Origin: Deltaproteobacteria bacterium | GTDB taxonomy: Bacteria > Desulfobacterota > Desulfuromonadia > Geobacterales > Pseudopelobacteraceae | Reading direction: 5' to 3' | NCBI GenBank assembly: GCA_021779135.1 | Contig: JAJYBH010000004.1 | Span: 1 to 58,136 of the forward strand | DNA: 58,136 bases | Part shown: positions 46,595 through 55,463 of the stretch, in pieces | Layout of the letters: each line of letters begins with the position of its first letter | Position numbering within the stretch: the stretch's first letter is position 1 | Made by a program: the position numbers and the translations under genes | Notes under the pieces: model-generated | Database searches by the model: none | Seen by the model: only the letters and a program-made list of their open reading frames with translations | What the model was told of the DNA's origin: nothing

Positions 46595-47515
46595 TCAATA
46601 TTCCTGCCATGAAAGCGTCTCCGGCTTTGCGCCGGACAACCGTACCAGCGCCTCGACCGTGCGGGCGGTTTCCTTGACCCTGGCGATGGAGGTGATCCTG
46701 AAGAGGCTGCCCTTGTAGCTGATGTTACCAATGAGCCGCGATGAAATGGTTTCTCCGCCAGCTATATTCGAGACATTGTAGGTAGTTGTAAACGGTTTCA
46801 GACGACGTCCTTCCAGGATGCGTTCCGCCATGCGCTCGTCAATTCCGTCATCCAGTGCCATCAAGACCTCTTTTGAGGAGGTGTTGATGTTCACCAGCGA
46901 CTGAGGCGCCCCGTCGGAATGTATCGTCACAAATGGCTTCAGCCTGGCAATAATTTCAGGCGTGAATCCCTTGACCAGTGAAAGCTCGGCAATTGTTGCC
47001 AGCTTGCCGTTACGGGCTGCATAAGGCGGTTTCAGCGACTGGTAATAGGGTGTCTCCGCGCCGTTCGAGCGGGTCTGGTCATCACGGTCCTGCCAATCCG
47101 CCAAGCTGCTCCAGAGCTCGTCCGGGATCTGCAGACGCTTGCCGAGCCGCTTGAGGGCCTTCAGGGTGAATGTTTCCGATTCGTCGTTGTTAAACAGCAA
47201 ATTATTAAGGTTGATCCGGCCACTCTCCTCAACGATGGAAACCTCGATGGAGCCGATTTCGTCATCCAGCTTGACCGGCGTAGCCCAGGCGTCGTTGAGT
47301 GATGTGTAGGCCTGTCCCTGCAGGGAGAGCTGGAGCAGCCTCACCCCGCCGATAGTGCCAGATTCCGCCAGCAGCGAGGCCTGCTGGCCATCGCGAAAGC
47401 CCCTGCTCAGGGAGATATCCACATAGGCCTGGTGGATGAGCTCCACCAGCGCCGCCACCATCAGGGCCGTGACAATCAGGGTCAGTATCAGGGCAAAACC
47501 CTTCTCGCCCCTCAT
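46595..47515 (-). CDS. gspK: Type II secretion system minor pseudopilin GspK
   Basis: 306 residues. A prepilin-like N-terminus (MRGEKGFALILTLIVTALMVAALVELIH) lacks the usual Glu5, which is normal for GspK, the tip pseudopilin. The large domain has VSIVEESGRINLNNLL and LVNINTSSKEVLMALDDGID, the helix-hairpin-helix-like pieces of GspK. It overlaps gspJ by 4 bases (ATGA). Confidence 0.93.
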   Translation of the reverse strand: MRGEKGFALILTLIVTALMVAALVELIHQAYVDISLSRGFRDGQQASLLAESGTIGGVRLLQLSLQGQAYTSLNDAWATPVKLDDEIGSIEVSIVEESGRINLNNLLFNNDESETFTLKALKRLGKRLQIPDELWSSLADWQDRDDQTRSNGAETPYYQSLKPPYAARNGKLATIAELSLVKGFTPEIIARLKPFVTIHSDGAPQSLVNINTSSKEVLMALDDGIDERMAERILEGRRLKPFTTTYNVSNIAGGETISSRLIGNISYKGSLFRITSIARVKETARTVEALVRLSGAKPETLSWQEY

Positions 47516-48135
47516 GAGCCCGTTATCCTGGAGTGCGCCAGAATCGAGAACTCGACCGGCCTGCCGTCCTCAAGCACATGAACGGTGACCCGCAACATCG
47601 CCGGCAGAGCATAATTCAAGGCCGTGTCCCAGCTCCTGACCCACTTGGCGCTGTTGCTGTCGTAACACTCCACCAGAAAATCGGAGATCCGCTCCATCTG
47701 CGGGTATTCCGGGGCATCGGGTGACTCGAAGAAGATATCCTGCTCGCGCCTGGTCAGGATGAAGCGTTTGTCCTTTTCCACCAGACGATAGCGGACTGCG
47801 CTGATGCCCGATTCCTTGCGTCCCGCTCCCGGGGAGGGGATCAGGGTGGTCATTTCCAGGCTGGAGGCCGGCTTGCCGAAGTTGTCGCGGTCTTCCACGA
47901 CAAAACGCAGGTGCTTGTCGTTGCGATCGAATTTGGCGGCGGCGAATTCGCGCCTGATCAGGTCCAGGGTGCTGCCCAGTTCTCGGCGCGCCTCCATCCC
48001 TTCCGAAGCCCGTTCCCGGGCGCGCAACACGGTGAAATAGCTTCCGTAGAGGGCTGCTGAGAGGATTCCCAGCAGCACCAGGGCGATCAGGATCTCAAGG
48101 AGTGTGAATCCCCTATTTGAGGACGTAACGCTCAA
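47512..48135 (-). CDS. gspJ: Type II secretion system minor pseudopilin GspJ
   Basis: 207 residues beginning at TTG with GGAGG 6 bases upstream. After a short leader the type IV prepilin peptidase site and helix are RGFTLLEILIALVLLGILSAALYGSYF, with Glu at +5. GspJ, I and K form the pseudopilus tip. Its 5' end overlaps gspI by 23 bases in another frame. Confidence 0.92.
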   Translation of the reverse strand: MSVTSSNRGFTLLEILIALVLLGILSAALYGSYFTVLRARERASEGMEARRELGSTLDLIRREFAAAKFDRNDKHLRFVVEDRDNFGKPASSLEMTTLIPSPGAGRKESGISAVRYRLVEKDKRFILTRREQDIFFESPDAPEYPQMERISDFLVECYDSNSAKWVRSWDTALNYALPAMLRVTVHVLEDGRPVEFSILAHSRITGS

Positions 48136-48454
48136 GCGCCACCTCCCGCTTGTCGCCCTTGCGCTTGACCGTCACCACCAGTCTCTGCAGGGCGGGGAGC
48201 CTGGCCGGAAGGAGTTCGGCCCGCCAGGTCACGTCCGCATGGGCAGGGGCGAAGCTGCCTTCACTCTTCTGCTGCAGGCCGCCCTGCTGTTCAAGCTCTG
48301 CCAGGCGATACCTGGCCAGCAGGGTCAGTGTCGTATTGTCGCGTTCGGCTGCTATGCTGTCCAGGTGGTAGTTGAGCGACCCCAGCACCGTCAGGATGAC
48401 TCCCGCCATGATGGCCAACGCCACCATCACCTCCAGCAGGGTGAAACCCCTCAC
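48113..48454 (-). CDS. gspI: Type II secretion system minor pseudopilin GspI
   Basis: 113 residues, GTG start with AGGAGG upstream. The leader is very short (MRG), then FTLLEVMVALAIMAGVILTVLGSLN, the class III prepilin signal with Glu5. It nucleates the tip complex. Overlaps gspH by 4 bases (GTGA). Confidence 0.92.
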   Translation of the reverse strand: MRGFTLLEVMVALAIMAGVILTVLGSLNYHLDSIAAERDNTTLTLLARYRLAELEQQGGLQQKSEGSFAPAHADVTWRAELLPARLPALQRLVVTVKRKGDKREVALERYVLK

Positions 48455-48951
48455 AGCGCATCCTCCTGGTATCCGTCGAAGACCTTGACCTTGCCGCTGG
48501 ACGGGAATGCCATTACCGTCCAGAATTTCCCTTCCGGTGAACGCAGGTGGATAACCACGAAATCCCGCAGACCGCCGTTGCCCACATCCAGGCGGATTGT
48601 CCCGTCAACGACCTTGCCCAGGCGCGGGACGAACACATCCGCCACGACAATACCCTCTTTCACGGGTCGTTTCTGAAGCAACGGGTCGGTCGGTTCCATT
48701 TCACTGCCATCCGCGGCAGCCTCCTGCACCTTGATGTTGTCCGTACCCGGCTCCATATGCAGGTAGTAGGTCGTCCGGCCGGTTGCGGCCCGGTCCTCCA
48801 TATAACGCAGGGTCGCGGCCAGGGTACGGGCCGATACCTTCAGGTCTTCCTGTCCCGTGGATGGCAGCCGCGGCAGCACCAGCATCAGCAGCATGCCTAT
48901 GATCGCCAGTACCACGGCGATCTCTATCAGAGTGAAGCCACGGCGATTCAT
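48451..48951 (-). CDS. gspH: Type II secretion system minor pseudopilin GspH
   Basis: 166 residues. The signal is MNRRGFTLIEIAVVLAIIGMLLMLVLPRL, with Glu5 and the GspH-type VLPRLP; the globular domain has YYLHMEPGTDNIKV. It is the first of the local gsp genes and starts 5 bases after the upstream sugar-nucleotide gene. gspC, D, E, F, G are not in the window and must lie elsewhere. Confidence 0.92.
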   Translation of the reverse strand: MNRRGFTLIEIAVVLAIIGMLLMLVLPRLPSTGQEDLKVSARTLAATLRYMEDRAATGRTTYYLHMEPGTDNIKVQEAAADGSEMEPTDPLLQKRPVKEGIVVADVFVPRLGKVVDGTIRLDVGNGGLRDFVVIHLRSPEGKFWTVMAFPSSGKVKVFDGYQEDAL

Positions 48952-48956
48952 TTTAG

Positions 48957-49997
48957 TTACAGGAATTCCGACAGTTTCTCCCGCTCATCCACCAGATAGA
49001 ACTCCAGCGTCTTGCGCAGGGCATCGTCAGCGGTGGTCACCGGCTCCCATCCCAGGCACTCCTTGGCGCGCCGGACCGACGGCACGCGGGTCAGCATGTC
49101 CTGGTAGCCCTTGCCGTAGAAGGTGTCCGAGCTGATCTCTTCGATGACGCACTTTTCGGCCTTGTCGCGGTAGAGCGGGAATTCGGCCACCATGTCGCGC
49201 AGCTTGTGGGCCAGCTCCTTGACGGAGAGGTCGTTGGCCGGATTGCCGATGTTGAAGATCTGGCCGTCGGCGCAGCCGTTCTCGTTGGCGATGATCCGCA
49301 TCAGGCAGTCGATGCCGTCCTCGATGTAGGTGAAGGAACGGCGCTGGTTGCCGCCGTCCACCAGCTGGATCGGTTCGCCGGCCAGGATATCGTAGAGGAA
49401 CTGCGTCAGGACGCGTGAACTCCCCTCCTTGGCGGTGTGGATGCTGTCCAGTTTGGGGCCGATCCAGTTGAACGGCCGGAAGAGGGTAAACTTGAGCCCC
49501 TTGTGGTTTCCGTAGGCATAGATGACACGGTCCAGCATCTGCTTGGCACAGGAGTATATCCAGCGCTCCTTGTTAATCGGACCCAGCATGAGCGGTGAAT
49601 TTTCCTCGTCGAATTCGGTGTCGGGCGACATGCCGTAGACCTCGGAGGTGGAGGGAAAGATGACCCGCTTGTTGTACTTGTGACACAGGCGGATGATCTT
49701 GAGGTTCTCCTCGAAATCCAGCTCAAAGACCCGCAGCGGGTCCTTGACATAGGTGACCGGTGTGGCGATGGCCACCAGCGGCAGGATGACATCGCACTTC
49801 TTGATGTTGTACTCGATCCATTCCTTGTTGATGGTGATATCGCCTTCCAGGAAATGGAAGCGGGCATCGCCCAGGGAGCGCTCCAGTTTGTCGCAGGCCA
49901 TATCGAGACCGAAGACTTCCCAATCGGTGGTGGTGAGGATGCGGTGGGTAAGCGCGTTGCCGATAAAACCGTTGACACCGAGGATAAGAACTTTCAT
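48957..49997 (-). CDS. NAD-dependent sugar-nucleotide decarboxylase, ArnA C-terminal type
   Basis: 346 residues, extended SDR fold: VLILGVNGFIGNAL (NAD-binding GxxGxxG), active-site IFPSTSEVYGM and WIYSCAKQMLDRV (Tyr and Lys), FRPFNWIGPKLD. The sequence follows the dehydrogenase/decarboxylase half of ArnA closely, which oxidises and decarboxylates UDP-glucuronate to UDP-4-keto-pentose. It is a separate chain here. Start 49997 follows AGGAGAA. The formyltransferase gene ends 4 bases inside it, so the two halves of ArnA are adjacent but split. Confidence 0.9.
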   Translation of the reverse strand: MKVLILGVNGFIGNALTHRILTTTDWEVFGLDMACDKLERSLGDARFHFLEGDITINKEWIEYNIKKCDVILPLVAIATPVTYVKDPLRVFELDFEENLKIIRLCHKYNKRVIFPSTSEVYGMSPDTEFDEENSPLMLGPINKERWIYSCAKQMLDRVIYAYGNHKGLKFTLFRPFNWIGPKLDSIHTAKEGSSRVLTQFLYDILAGEPIQLVDGGNQRRSFTYIEDGIDCLMRIIANENGCADGQIFNIGNPANDLSVKELAHKLRDMVAEFPLYRDKAEKCVIEEISSDTFYGKGYQDMLTRVPSVRRAKECLGWEPVTTADDALRKTLEFYLVDEREKLSEFL

Positions 49998-50923
49998 GGA
50001 TTCTCCTGGAATGATGTGATTGGGATTGCATGATGCTTGACGAACTCTGCGGCGGAACACTCCTGCCCACCTTCGATCTGCAGCGTCCTGATTTCCAGGG
50101 CACCCTGGCCGGCAGCGGCCAGCAGGGGACTTTGCGACAGAATGTGTCCCGGCTCCCCATTGCCCTCAACCGGCCAGGCCCGCCAGATGATGACCTTCTT
50201 CCCACCCAGGTAGGTAAATGCCCCCGGATAGGGGTGCGTTACCCCGCGGATCAGGTTATAGATCCGCACGGCGCTTGCATTCCAGTCAATCCGGCCGTCA
50301 GCCGGCGTGCGTCCGCTACAGTAGTTCCCTGCGGACAGATCCATCGGCCTGCGGGGGGCCTTCTCCTGCCGAAGCAGCGGCCAGGCCCGGGCAAGAACCA
50401 TGACCGCCGCATCGGTTACCTTGCCGAAGACATCCTGGGCCGTATCGCTGAATTCGATCGCGACCCGCTCCTGATCGACGATATCACCAGCATCCGGTTT
50501 CTCCACCATGTAGTGCAGGGTAGCGCCGGTCTCGCTCTCGCCGTTGATCACCGCCCAGTTGACCGGCACCCGCCCGCGGTATTTGGGCAGGTACGACCCA
50601 TGCAGGTTCAAGGCACCCAGGCGGGGGATTGCCAGGACATCGGCCTTGATCATGTTGCGATAGTAGAAAGAGAAGATAAAGGCCGGGGCAATGGAGCGAA
50701 CCCGCTCCACATTCTCCGGCAGGTTGATATCGGTCGTCAGGCAGGGAATGCCATGCTGCTCCGCCAGCTCGCGCACCGACCGGAACCAGATCTCTTCCGT
50801 CGGAGAATCCGCGTGAGTGAAGATCAGGGCGATCCGCGCCCCCTGGGCGAGCAGTTCCTCCAGGCAGCGGTAACCGACGTTATGGTAGGCGCAGACAACG
50901 ATGTTATTGTTCATCAAAGCCAT
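49994..50923 (-). CDS. Formyltransferase, ArnA N-terminal type
   Basis: 309 residues. The formyl-transfer site is LNLHGSYLPKYRGRVPVNWAVINGE (Asn, His) with the Asp in KPDAGDIVDQ, matching the N-10-formyl-THF-dependent half of ArnA/Fmt. It probably formylates a UDP-amino sugar. The start at 50923 has AGGA 6 bases upstream and overlaps the glycosyltransferase end by 20 bases; Met at 50914 is an alternative. The gene is between the two other Arn-like genes. Confidence 0.88.
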   Translation of the reverse strand: MALMNNNIVVCAYHNVGYRCLEELLAQGARIALIFTHADSPTEEIWFRSVRELAEQHGIPCLTTDINLPENVERVRSIAPAFIFSFYYRNMIKADVLAIPRLGALNLHGSYLPKYRGRVPVNWAVINGESETGATLHYMVEKPDAGDIVDQERVAIEFSDTAQDVFGKVTDAAVMVLARAWPLLRQEKAPRRPMDLSAGNYCSGRTPADGRIDWNASAVRIYNLIRGVTHPYPGAFTYLGGKKVIIWRAWPVEGNGEPGHILSQSPLLAAAGQGALEIRTLQIEGGQECSAAEFVKHHAIPITSFQENP

Positions 50924-51842
50924 GCAGCTTCCTGACCACAAACCGTGGGCGTTTGCGCACTTCCTGATAGATCCTGCCCACATATTCGCCGACAATCCCG
51001 ATACCCATAATGATGATGCCGATGAAGAAGAACAGGATCGCAAAGAGGGTGAAGACCCCCTCGACCTCCGCTCCTACCAGGAATCGCCGCACAAGCAGGA
51101 ACAGGCCGAAGGCCAGGGCGAGCAGGGAGGTCACTATCCCGGAAAGCGCGAAGAGTTGCAGCGGCACCACGGAAAAACCGGTCATCAGGTCGAAATTGAG
51201 CCGGATCAGCCTGTACAGTGAATACTTGCTTTCGCCGGCGGCCCGCTCGGCATGGGTAACCTCGATCTCGGTCGGGTTGGATGCGAAGGTCTGGGCCAGG
51301 GCCGGTATGAAGGTGGTGGACTCGCCGCAACGGTTGATGTTTTCGATGATGTCGTGGTGATAGGCACGCAGCATGCAGCCATAGTCGTTCATCTTCATGC
51401 CGGTCATCTTGTTGGTGGTGATGTTGACGGCCCGTGACGCCAATTTGCGAAACAGACTGTCCTGCCGCTTTTGACGAATCGTGCCGACAACGTCGAAACC
51501 CTTTTCGATCTCCGCAACCAGGCGTGGGATCTCTTCCGGCGGGTTTTGCAGGTCAGCGTCAAGGGTTATGACAATCTCTCCCCGGGACATCTCAAAAGCG
51601 GCCAGAATAGCCATGTGCTGGCCAAAGTTGCCGTTAAACTCGACCACCTTTACACCTGGGTACTGTTTCACCATGCGCCGCAGTATTTCCAGCGAACGGT
51701 CGCGGGAGCCATCGTTGGTGAAGATAATCTCGAACGGCCGGTTCATACCTTCAACGACAGGGTACAAACGCGCGATCAGCGGCAAGAGATTGGACTCCTC
51801 GTTGTACACCGGTATGACAATACTCAGGTAAGGCTGTTCCAT
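50904..51842 (-). CDS. ArnC-like family 2 glycosyltransferase
   Basis: 312 residues. The GT-A domain (LSIVIPVYNEESNLLPL, FTNDGSRDRS, ITLDADLQNPPEEI) is followed by two membrane helices (VVPLQLFALSGIVTSLLALAFGL and VFTLFAILFFFIGIIIMGIGI) and a C-terminal VGEYVGRIYQEVRKRP, as in ArnC/GtrB undecaprenyl-phosphate sugar transferases. With the two genes downstream it could move a formylated amino sugar to undecaprenyl phosphate for lipid A or O-antigen modification. GGGAG lies 7 bases before ATG 51842. arnB, D and T are not in the window. Confidence 0.9.
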   Translation of the reverse strand: MEQPYLSIVIPVYNEESNLLPLIARLYPVVEGMNRPFEIIFTNDGSRDRSLEILRRMVKQYPGVKVVEFNGNFGQHMAILAAFEMSRGEIVITLDADLQNPPEEIPRLVAEIEKGFDVVGTIRQKRQDSLFRKLASRAVNITTNKMTGMKMNDYGCMLRAYHHDIIENINRCGESTTFIPALAQTFASNPTEIEVTHAERAAGESKYSLYRLIRLNFDLMTGFSVVPLQLFALSGIVTSLLALAFGLFLLVRRFLVGAEVEGVFTLFAILFFFIGIIIMGIGIVGEYVGRIYQEVRKRPRFVVRKLHGFDEQ

Positions 51843-51858
51843 TCGTGTACTCCCGTCA

Positions 51859-53001
51859 CTACCCTGCAGCCAGTTCGTGCAGCAGTTCCTGTCCGTACAG
51901 CCGCTTCTGCCACTCGCGCATGCCCGCAATGCCGTCCAGTTCAGCAACCGAAACAGGGTGAGCATCAGCCACCGCCTCCAGCAGCCAGTTGGGCGCCACC
52001 ACCCCCGGTTCAAGCCGCTGCGCGGAGCTGTGCTGCTCTCGCCAGGATTTGAGACGTTTGAGACGCTCCTTGGATCCGTCGGTCGGCTCTTCCCGCCGCA
52101 TCCGCGGGAACCGGGGCAGCTCTTCCTCCGGCAGGGCCAGGGCGGTCGATACCGCCGCAAGAATCATGTCGCCAAAACGATGAATCTGCCCCGGCGTCAT
52201 GCCTTTGATTCCCGAAAGATCGTTTAACGTACGGGGTTTCTTCTCGGCGGTCTCCAGGAGCGTCTCCGCCGAGATGACCTTGAAAGGCGGCCGGTCTAGC
52301 TCGCACGCCTGACGATCGCGCAGCTGCAGCAGCTCTTCGAGGGCCGCGAGCGTCCGTCCCTTGAGCTTTCCGGCGCCTTTGCAGGCAAGGAACAGCGGAC
52401 CCTTTTTTTCAGTTACCCGTGCCTGGCAGAGCAGCCGGCACTCTTCTTCCAGCCAGGACAGACGCCCCTTTTCAATCAGCTCCGCGCTGAGCTGGTCGTA
52501 GAGCGGGAGCAGGTCCGACGTATCCGCAGCCGCATAGGCGCTCATCTCGGGGCTTAGCGGCCGTTTGCTCCAGTCTGCTTTTTGATACTTCTTGTTGAGC
52601 TCAATCCCGAAGCGCGCCTTGAGAAGTGCGGCCAGGCCGAATTCCGTGATGCCTAGAAATCGCGACGCAAGCATGGTGTCGAAGAGGTTCCGGACCTCTA
52701 TGCCAAAATCGCGGTGCAGGGAGCGGATGTCATAGTCGGCGCCATGCATGACGATGATAATTTGCAGGTCGCCCAGAGGCGCAGCCAGTGGCGACAGGTC
52801 CTTTAAAGCCAGGGGATCGATCAGCCAGCTCTCCGTGCGGGTTGACACCTGGATCAGACAGACCTTCTCCTGGTAGTGATGCAGGGAATCCATCTCCAGA
52901 TCGACCGCGATCTCGGTCTGGCGAGACAGGATGGCGGCAACCTCGATCAGCCGCTCGGTTTTGGTGATGATTTCACATTCATGCTTGGTAAAAGGCGTCA
53001 A
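51859..53001 (-). CDS. rnd: Ribonuclease D (DEDD exonuclease with HRDC domain)
   Basis: 380 residues. Exonuclease residues are in IAVDLEMDSLHHY (D, E), MHGADYDIRSLHRDF (D) and YAAADTSDLLPLYDQL (Y and D). A C-terminal HRDC domain (around RTLNDLSGIKGMTPGQIHRFG) follows. It trims 3' ends of tRNA precursors and other RNAs. The start is TTG at 53001, overlapping the mqnC stop (TTTGA) with AAGGAG 8 bases upstream. Confidence 0.92.
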   Translation of the reverse strand: MTPFTKHECEIITKTERLIEVAAILSRQTEIAVDLEMDSLHHYQEKVCLIQVSTRTESWLIDPLALKDLSPLAAPLGDLQIIIVMHGADYDIRSLHRDFGIEVRNLFDTMLASRFLGITEFGLAALLKARFGIELNKKYQKADWSKRPLSPEMSAYAAADTSDLLPLYDQLSAELIEKGRLSWLEEECRLLCQARVTEKKGPLFLACKGAGKLKGRTLAALEELLQLRDRQACELDRPPFKVISAETLLETAEKKPRTLNDLSGIKGMTPGQIHRFGDMILAAVSTALALPEEELPRFPRMRREEPTDGSKERLKRLKSWREQHSSAQRLEPGVVAPNWLLEAVADAHPVSVAELDGIAGMREWQKRLYGQELLHELAAG

Positions 53002-54074
53002 ACCGTAAACTCCTTGATTATGGTGTAGGTTGTGGTGCGCTGGGCAGGCCGAAATCCGGCCGACCGGATAAGGGCAACCATCTCTTCACAGGACATGCGA
53101 AAGCTGCAACCGGCAGCTGCAACCACGTTTTCCTCCAGCATGGTGCCACCCAGATCGTTGGCGCCAAAGAAGAGCGCCACCTGGGCCATTTTGGCCCCCT
53201 GGGTCACCCAGCTGGCCTGGATATTGGGGATGTTGTCCAGCACGATGCGGGACAGCGCCAGAACCTTGAGGTATTCCACTCCGCTGGCCGTCGTCCCGCC
53301 CAGTTCGGTGTTTCCCGGCTGATAAGTCCAGGGGATGAAGGCGGTGAACGATCCTCCGGCATCCTGGAGCTCTCGTATGCGGAACAGGTGCTCGACAATA
53401 TCTTCCGGCTTTTCACTGCTGCCGAACATCATGGTTGCCGTGGTCGGCATGCCCTGGCCTGCTGCCGTGAGCATGACGTCCGCCCACTGGCGCCAGCCGA
53501 TCTTTTTGGGGGAGATGCTGCTGCGTACCTCATCCACCAGGATTTCCGCACCGCCGCCCGGGATCGAATCAAGACCGGCTGCCTTCAATCGGGAGATCGT
53601 TTCTTCAATGCTCAAACCGGAGTGGGATGCGATGCAGACCACCTCGGCCGGCGAAAGGGAATGGTTCTGCAATCCGGGGTAGCGGGCCTTGATCTCGCGA
53701 AACAAACCCTCGAAAAAATCTATCCCGAGTTCGGGATTGAGCCCACCCTGCATGAGCAGCTGCGTCCCCCCCAGACTGACCAGTTCGTCGATTTTTTCAG
53801 AAATTTCATCGTGCGCCAGCACATAGGCATCAGGAGCTGCTTTATCACGGTAGAAGGCACAGAATGAGCATTTAGTTTCGCAGATATTGGTATAGTTCAC
53901 GTTCCGGTCAATAACAAAAGTAACCCTGTTCTCCGGATGCATGCTGCGACGTATTCTGTCGGCCTGCGCGCCAAGCGCCAGGAGGTTATCGCCTGTCAGC
54001 AGCCACAGAGCCGCATCCCGCTCGATTCTCAGCCCGCTGGAACTCGTTGATTGTGTCTCAGTTGATAAATTCAT
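52998..54074 (-). CDS. mqnC: Cyclic dehypoxanthinyl futalosine synthase MqnC
   Basis: 358 residues, radical SAM enzyme with CETKCSFCAFYR (CxxxCxxC), GGTQLLMQGGLNPEL, SIPGGGAEILVDEVRSSISPKK and GGSFTAFIPWTYQPGNT, which favour MqnC over the related MqnE. It cyclises dehypoxanthine futalosine in the futalosine route to menaquinone. That the organism uses this route agrees with an anaerobic, quinone-based respiration. The ribosome site is weak. Confidence 0.92.
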   Translation of the reverse strand: MNLSTETQSTSSSGLRIERDAALWLLTGDNLLALGAQADRIRRSMHPENRVTFVIDRNVNYTNICETKCSFCAFYRDKAAPDAYVLAHDEISEKIDELVSLGGTQLLMQGGLNPELGIDFFEGLFREIKARYPGLQNHSLSPAEVVCIASHSGLSIEETISRLKAAGLDSIPGGGAEILVDEVRSSISPKKIGWRQWADVMLTAAGQGMPTTATMMFGSSEKPEDIVEHLFRIRELQDAGGSFTAFIPWTYQPGNTELGGTTASGVEYLKVLALSRIVLDNIPNIQASWVTQGAKMAQVALFFGANDLGGTMLEENVVAAAGCSFRMSCEEMVALIRSAGFRPAQRTTTYTIIKEFTV

Positions 54075-54103
54075 TCAGGGTTCGATTCCCGGTCCGGCCG
54101 TTA

Positions 54104-54508
54104 TCACAAAGATTCAGTATCCGCTTCAACCTGCACGACTTGGCGAACTTCCGCCGGGATCCTACGTGACTTCAGGTCAGGGCCGACGCAGGCCAGCCGT
54201 ACAAGCGCATTGACAAGCTGCCTGCCATCACGCGTTCTGTAAATCTGCTGCCTCAGTGAAAAAGAGGCTCCACTGATTTGCACGGGTTTCGTTACTATGC
54301 TCAGCAGGTCATCGTGGAGGGCCGGAGATACAAAGTCGATCTCCATCCGAACAACAGGAAACACATAGCCAGCGACAGCAAGCTCGGAAACGAGCAGCCC
54401 CCGGGCACGAAAATACTCCGTCCGGGCCCGCTCAAAAAACTTAAGGTAATTGGCGTGATAGACTACGCCGGCCGCATCGGTGTCCTCATAATAGACTCTG
54501 ACGTCCAT
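54104..54508 (-). CDS. YbgC/4HBT-family acyl-CoA thioesterase
   Basis: 134 residues, hot-dog fold. VRVYYEDTDAAGVVYHANYLKFFERARTEYF is the YbgC signature with the catalytic Asp. It hydrolyses short or hydroxylated acyl-CoAs. YbgC is often the first gene of tol operons; here it lies 35 kb from tolQ, behind an unrelated lipoprotein gene. GGAG lies 10 bases before the ATG. Confidence 0.92.
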   Translation of the reverse strand: MDVRVYYEDTDAAGVVYHANYLKFFERARTEYFRARGLLVSELAVAGYVFPVVRMEIDFVSPALHDDLLSIVTKPVQISGASFSLRQQIYRTRDGRQLVNALVRLACVGPDLKSRRIPAEVRQVVQVEADTESL

Positions 54509-54509
54509 C

Positions 54510-55235
54510 TTATCTCAGCTCCAGGTTGAGTGTCTGGAGCCTTCCATCACCACGAAATTTGATCTGCAGGCGCAATTCTTTCGCGGATGTTACTTCACCC
54601 GGAAAAAATATAAATCCGCTTGCCAGGGCATCTGTCGACAAAACTTTGCCTTCGACACCCTTCTCGCGGATATCACGTGCTATCTTTGCTTCCCGCTCCC
54701 GGTCATCACCGGCCTTGTTGGCGCCTCCGATGACAGCTCCACCGGCCCCGCCCAAAACACCGCCTTTCACAACCGATGAACCAACATCCCTGCCAGACAC
54801 AATGTCGATTGCAAGCCCCAACAGCGCCCCAGCCGATGCCCCCAGGGCCGCTCCCTTGCCAGCTCCGCCAGCGATTGCTCCACCTTCGGTTGCCTTTTGA
54901 ACCCTATCCACCGCCTCGAGATTGGTGAGGACCTTCCAGTAGCGATTGGTATCGTCGATCAGAAATGTCTGTCCCGAAACGACCTCCACACCCTGGCCAC
55001 TTTTGTTGTCGATAACGACCTGAACCGGCAACAACCCGGCGGACCGGATGTCAAAACCAAAGGCATCCTCGGCCCGTTTGGGATCGGCAAATGATTCCGC
55101 GCCGACCAACAGTCCAAAGCTGTTCTGATAATTTGCATAATCCTGCGGCGGTCGGAATGAGACTGATTTGCTCTCGTATGTCGCACAGGCCGAAAGATGC
55201 GCCGCGATTATCAGCAGACAGATAAGTTTTTTCAT
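54510..55235 (-). CDS. Glycine-zipper lipoprotein
   Basis: 241 residues. The signal ends at the lipobox LSAC (KKLICLLIIAAHLSAC). A Gly/Ala-rich helical hairpin (AIAGGAGKGAALGASAGALLGLAI and VVKGGVLGGAGGAVIGGANKAG) suggests membrane insertion, followed by a charged region and ASGFIFFPGEVTSAKELRLQI. It is probably an outer-membrane lipoprotein; function unknown. The start at 55235 has GGGG upstream; an in-frame ATG at 55268 does not fit the signal. Confidence 0.82.
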   Translation of the reverse strand: MKKLICLLIIAAHLSACATYESKSVSFRPPQDYANYQNSFGLLVGAESFADPKRAEDAFGFDIRSAGLLPVQVVIDNKSGQGVEVVSGQTFLIDDTNRYWKVLTNLEAVDRVQKATEGGAIAGGAGKGAALGASAGALLGLAIDIVSGRDVGSSVVKGGVLGGAGGAVIGGANKAGDDREREAKIARDIREKGVEGKVLSTDALASGFIFFPGEVTSAKELRLQIKFRGDGRLQTLNLELR

Positions 55236-55463
55236 TACTCGATCCCCTCTGGAGAGATATAAACTCAAACTATGTCACTTTAGTGCAGAATCAGCTCGCC
55301 TGCAACTTCATTCTGGTTCAAAAAGTATTGATTGCCCGGTTTTTCTCCTAAAACGCCTGAATTTACCCCCAGACCCTTGAACGCTGTTTACGCAGGGCGA
55401 GATATTAGTCAAAACAATTTATCCGCTTACAATCAAATTTCGCGATTTTGGGTCACAAACCGC

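Noticed and set aside
54075-54100. AGGGTTCGATTCCCGG looks like a tRNA T-arm
   Set aside because: No matching acceptor stem, D-arm or anticodon arm within 80 bases upstream, and the sequence runs into the mqnC start. At most a tRNA fragment or attachment-site relic.
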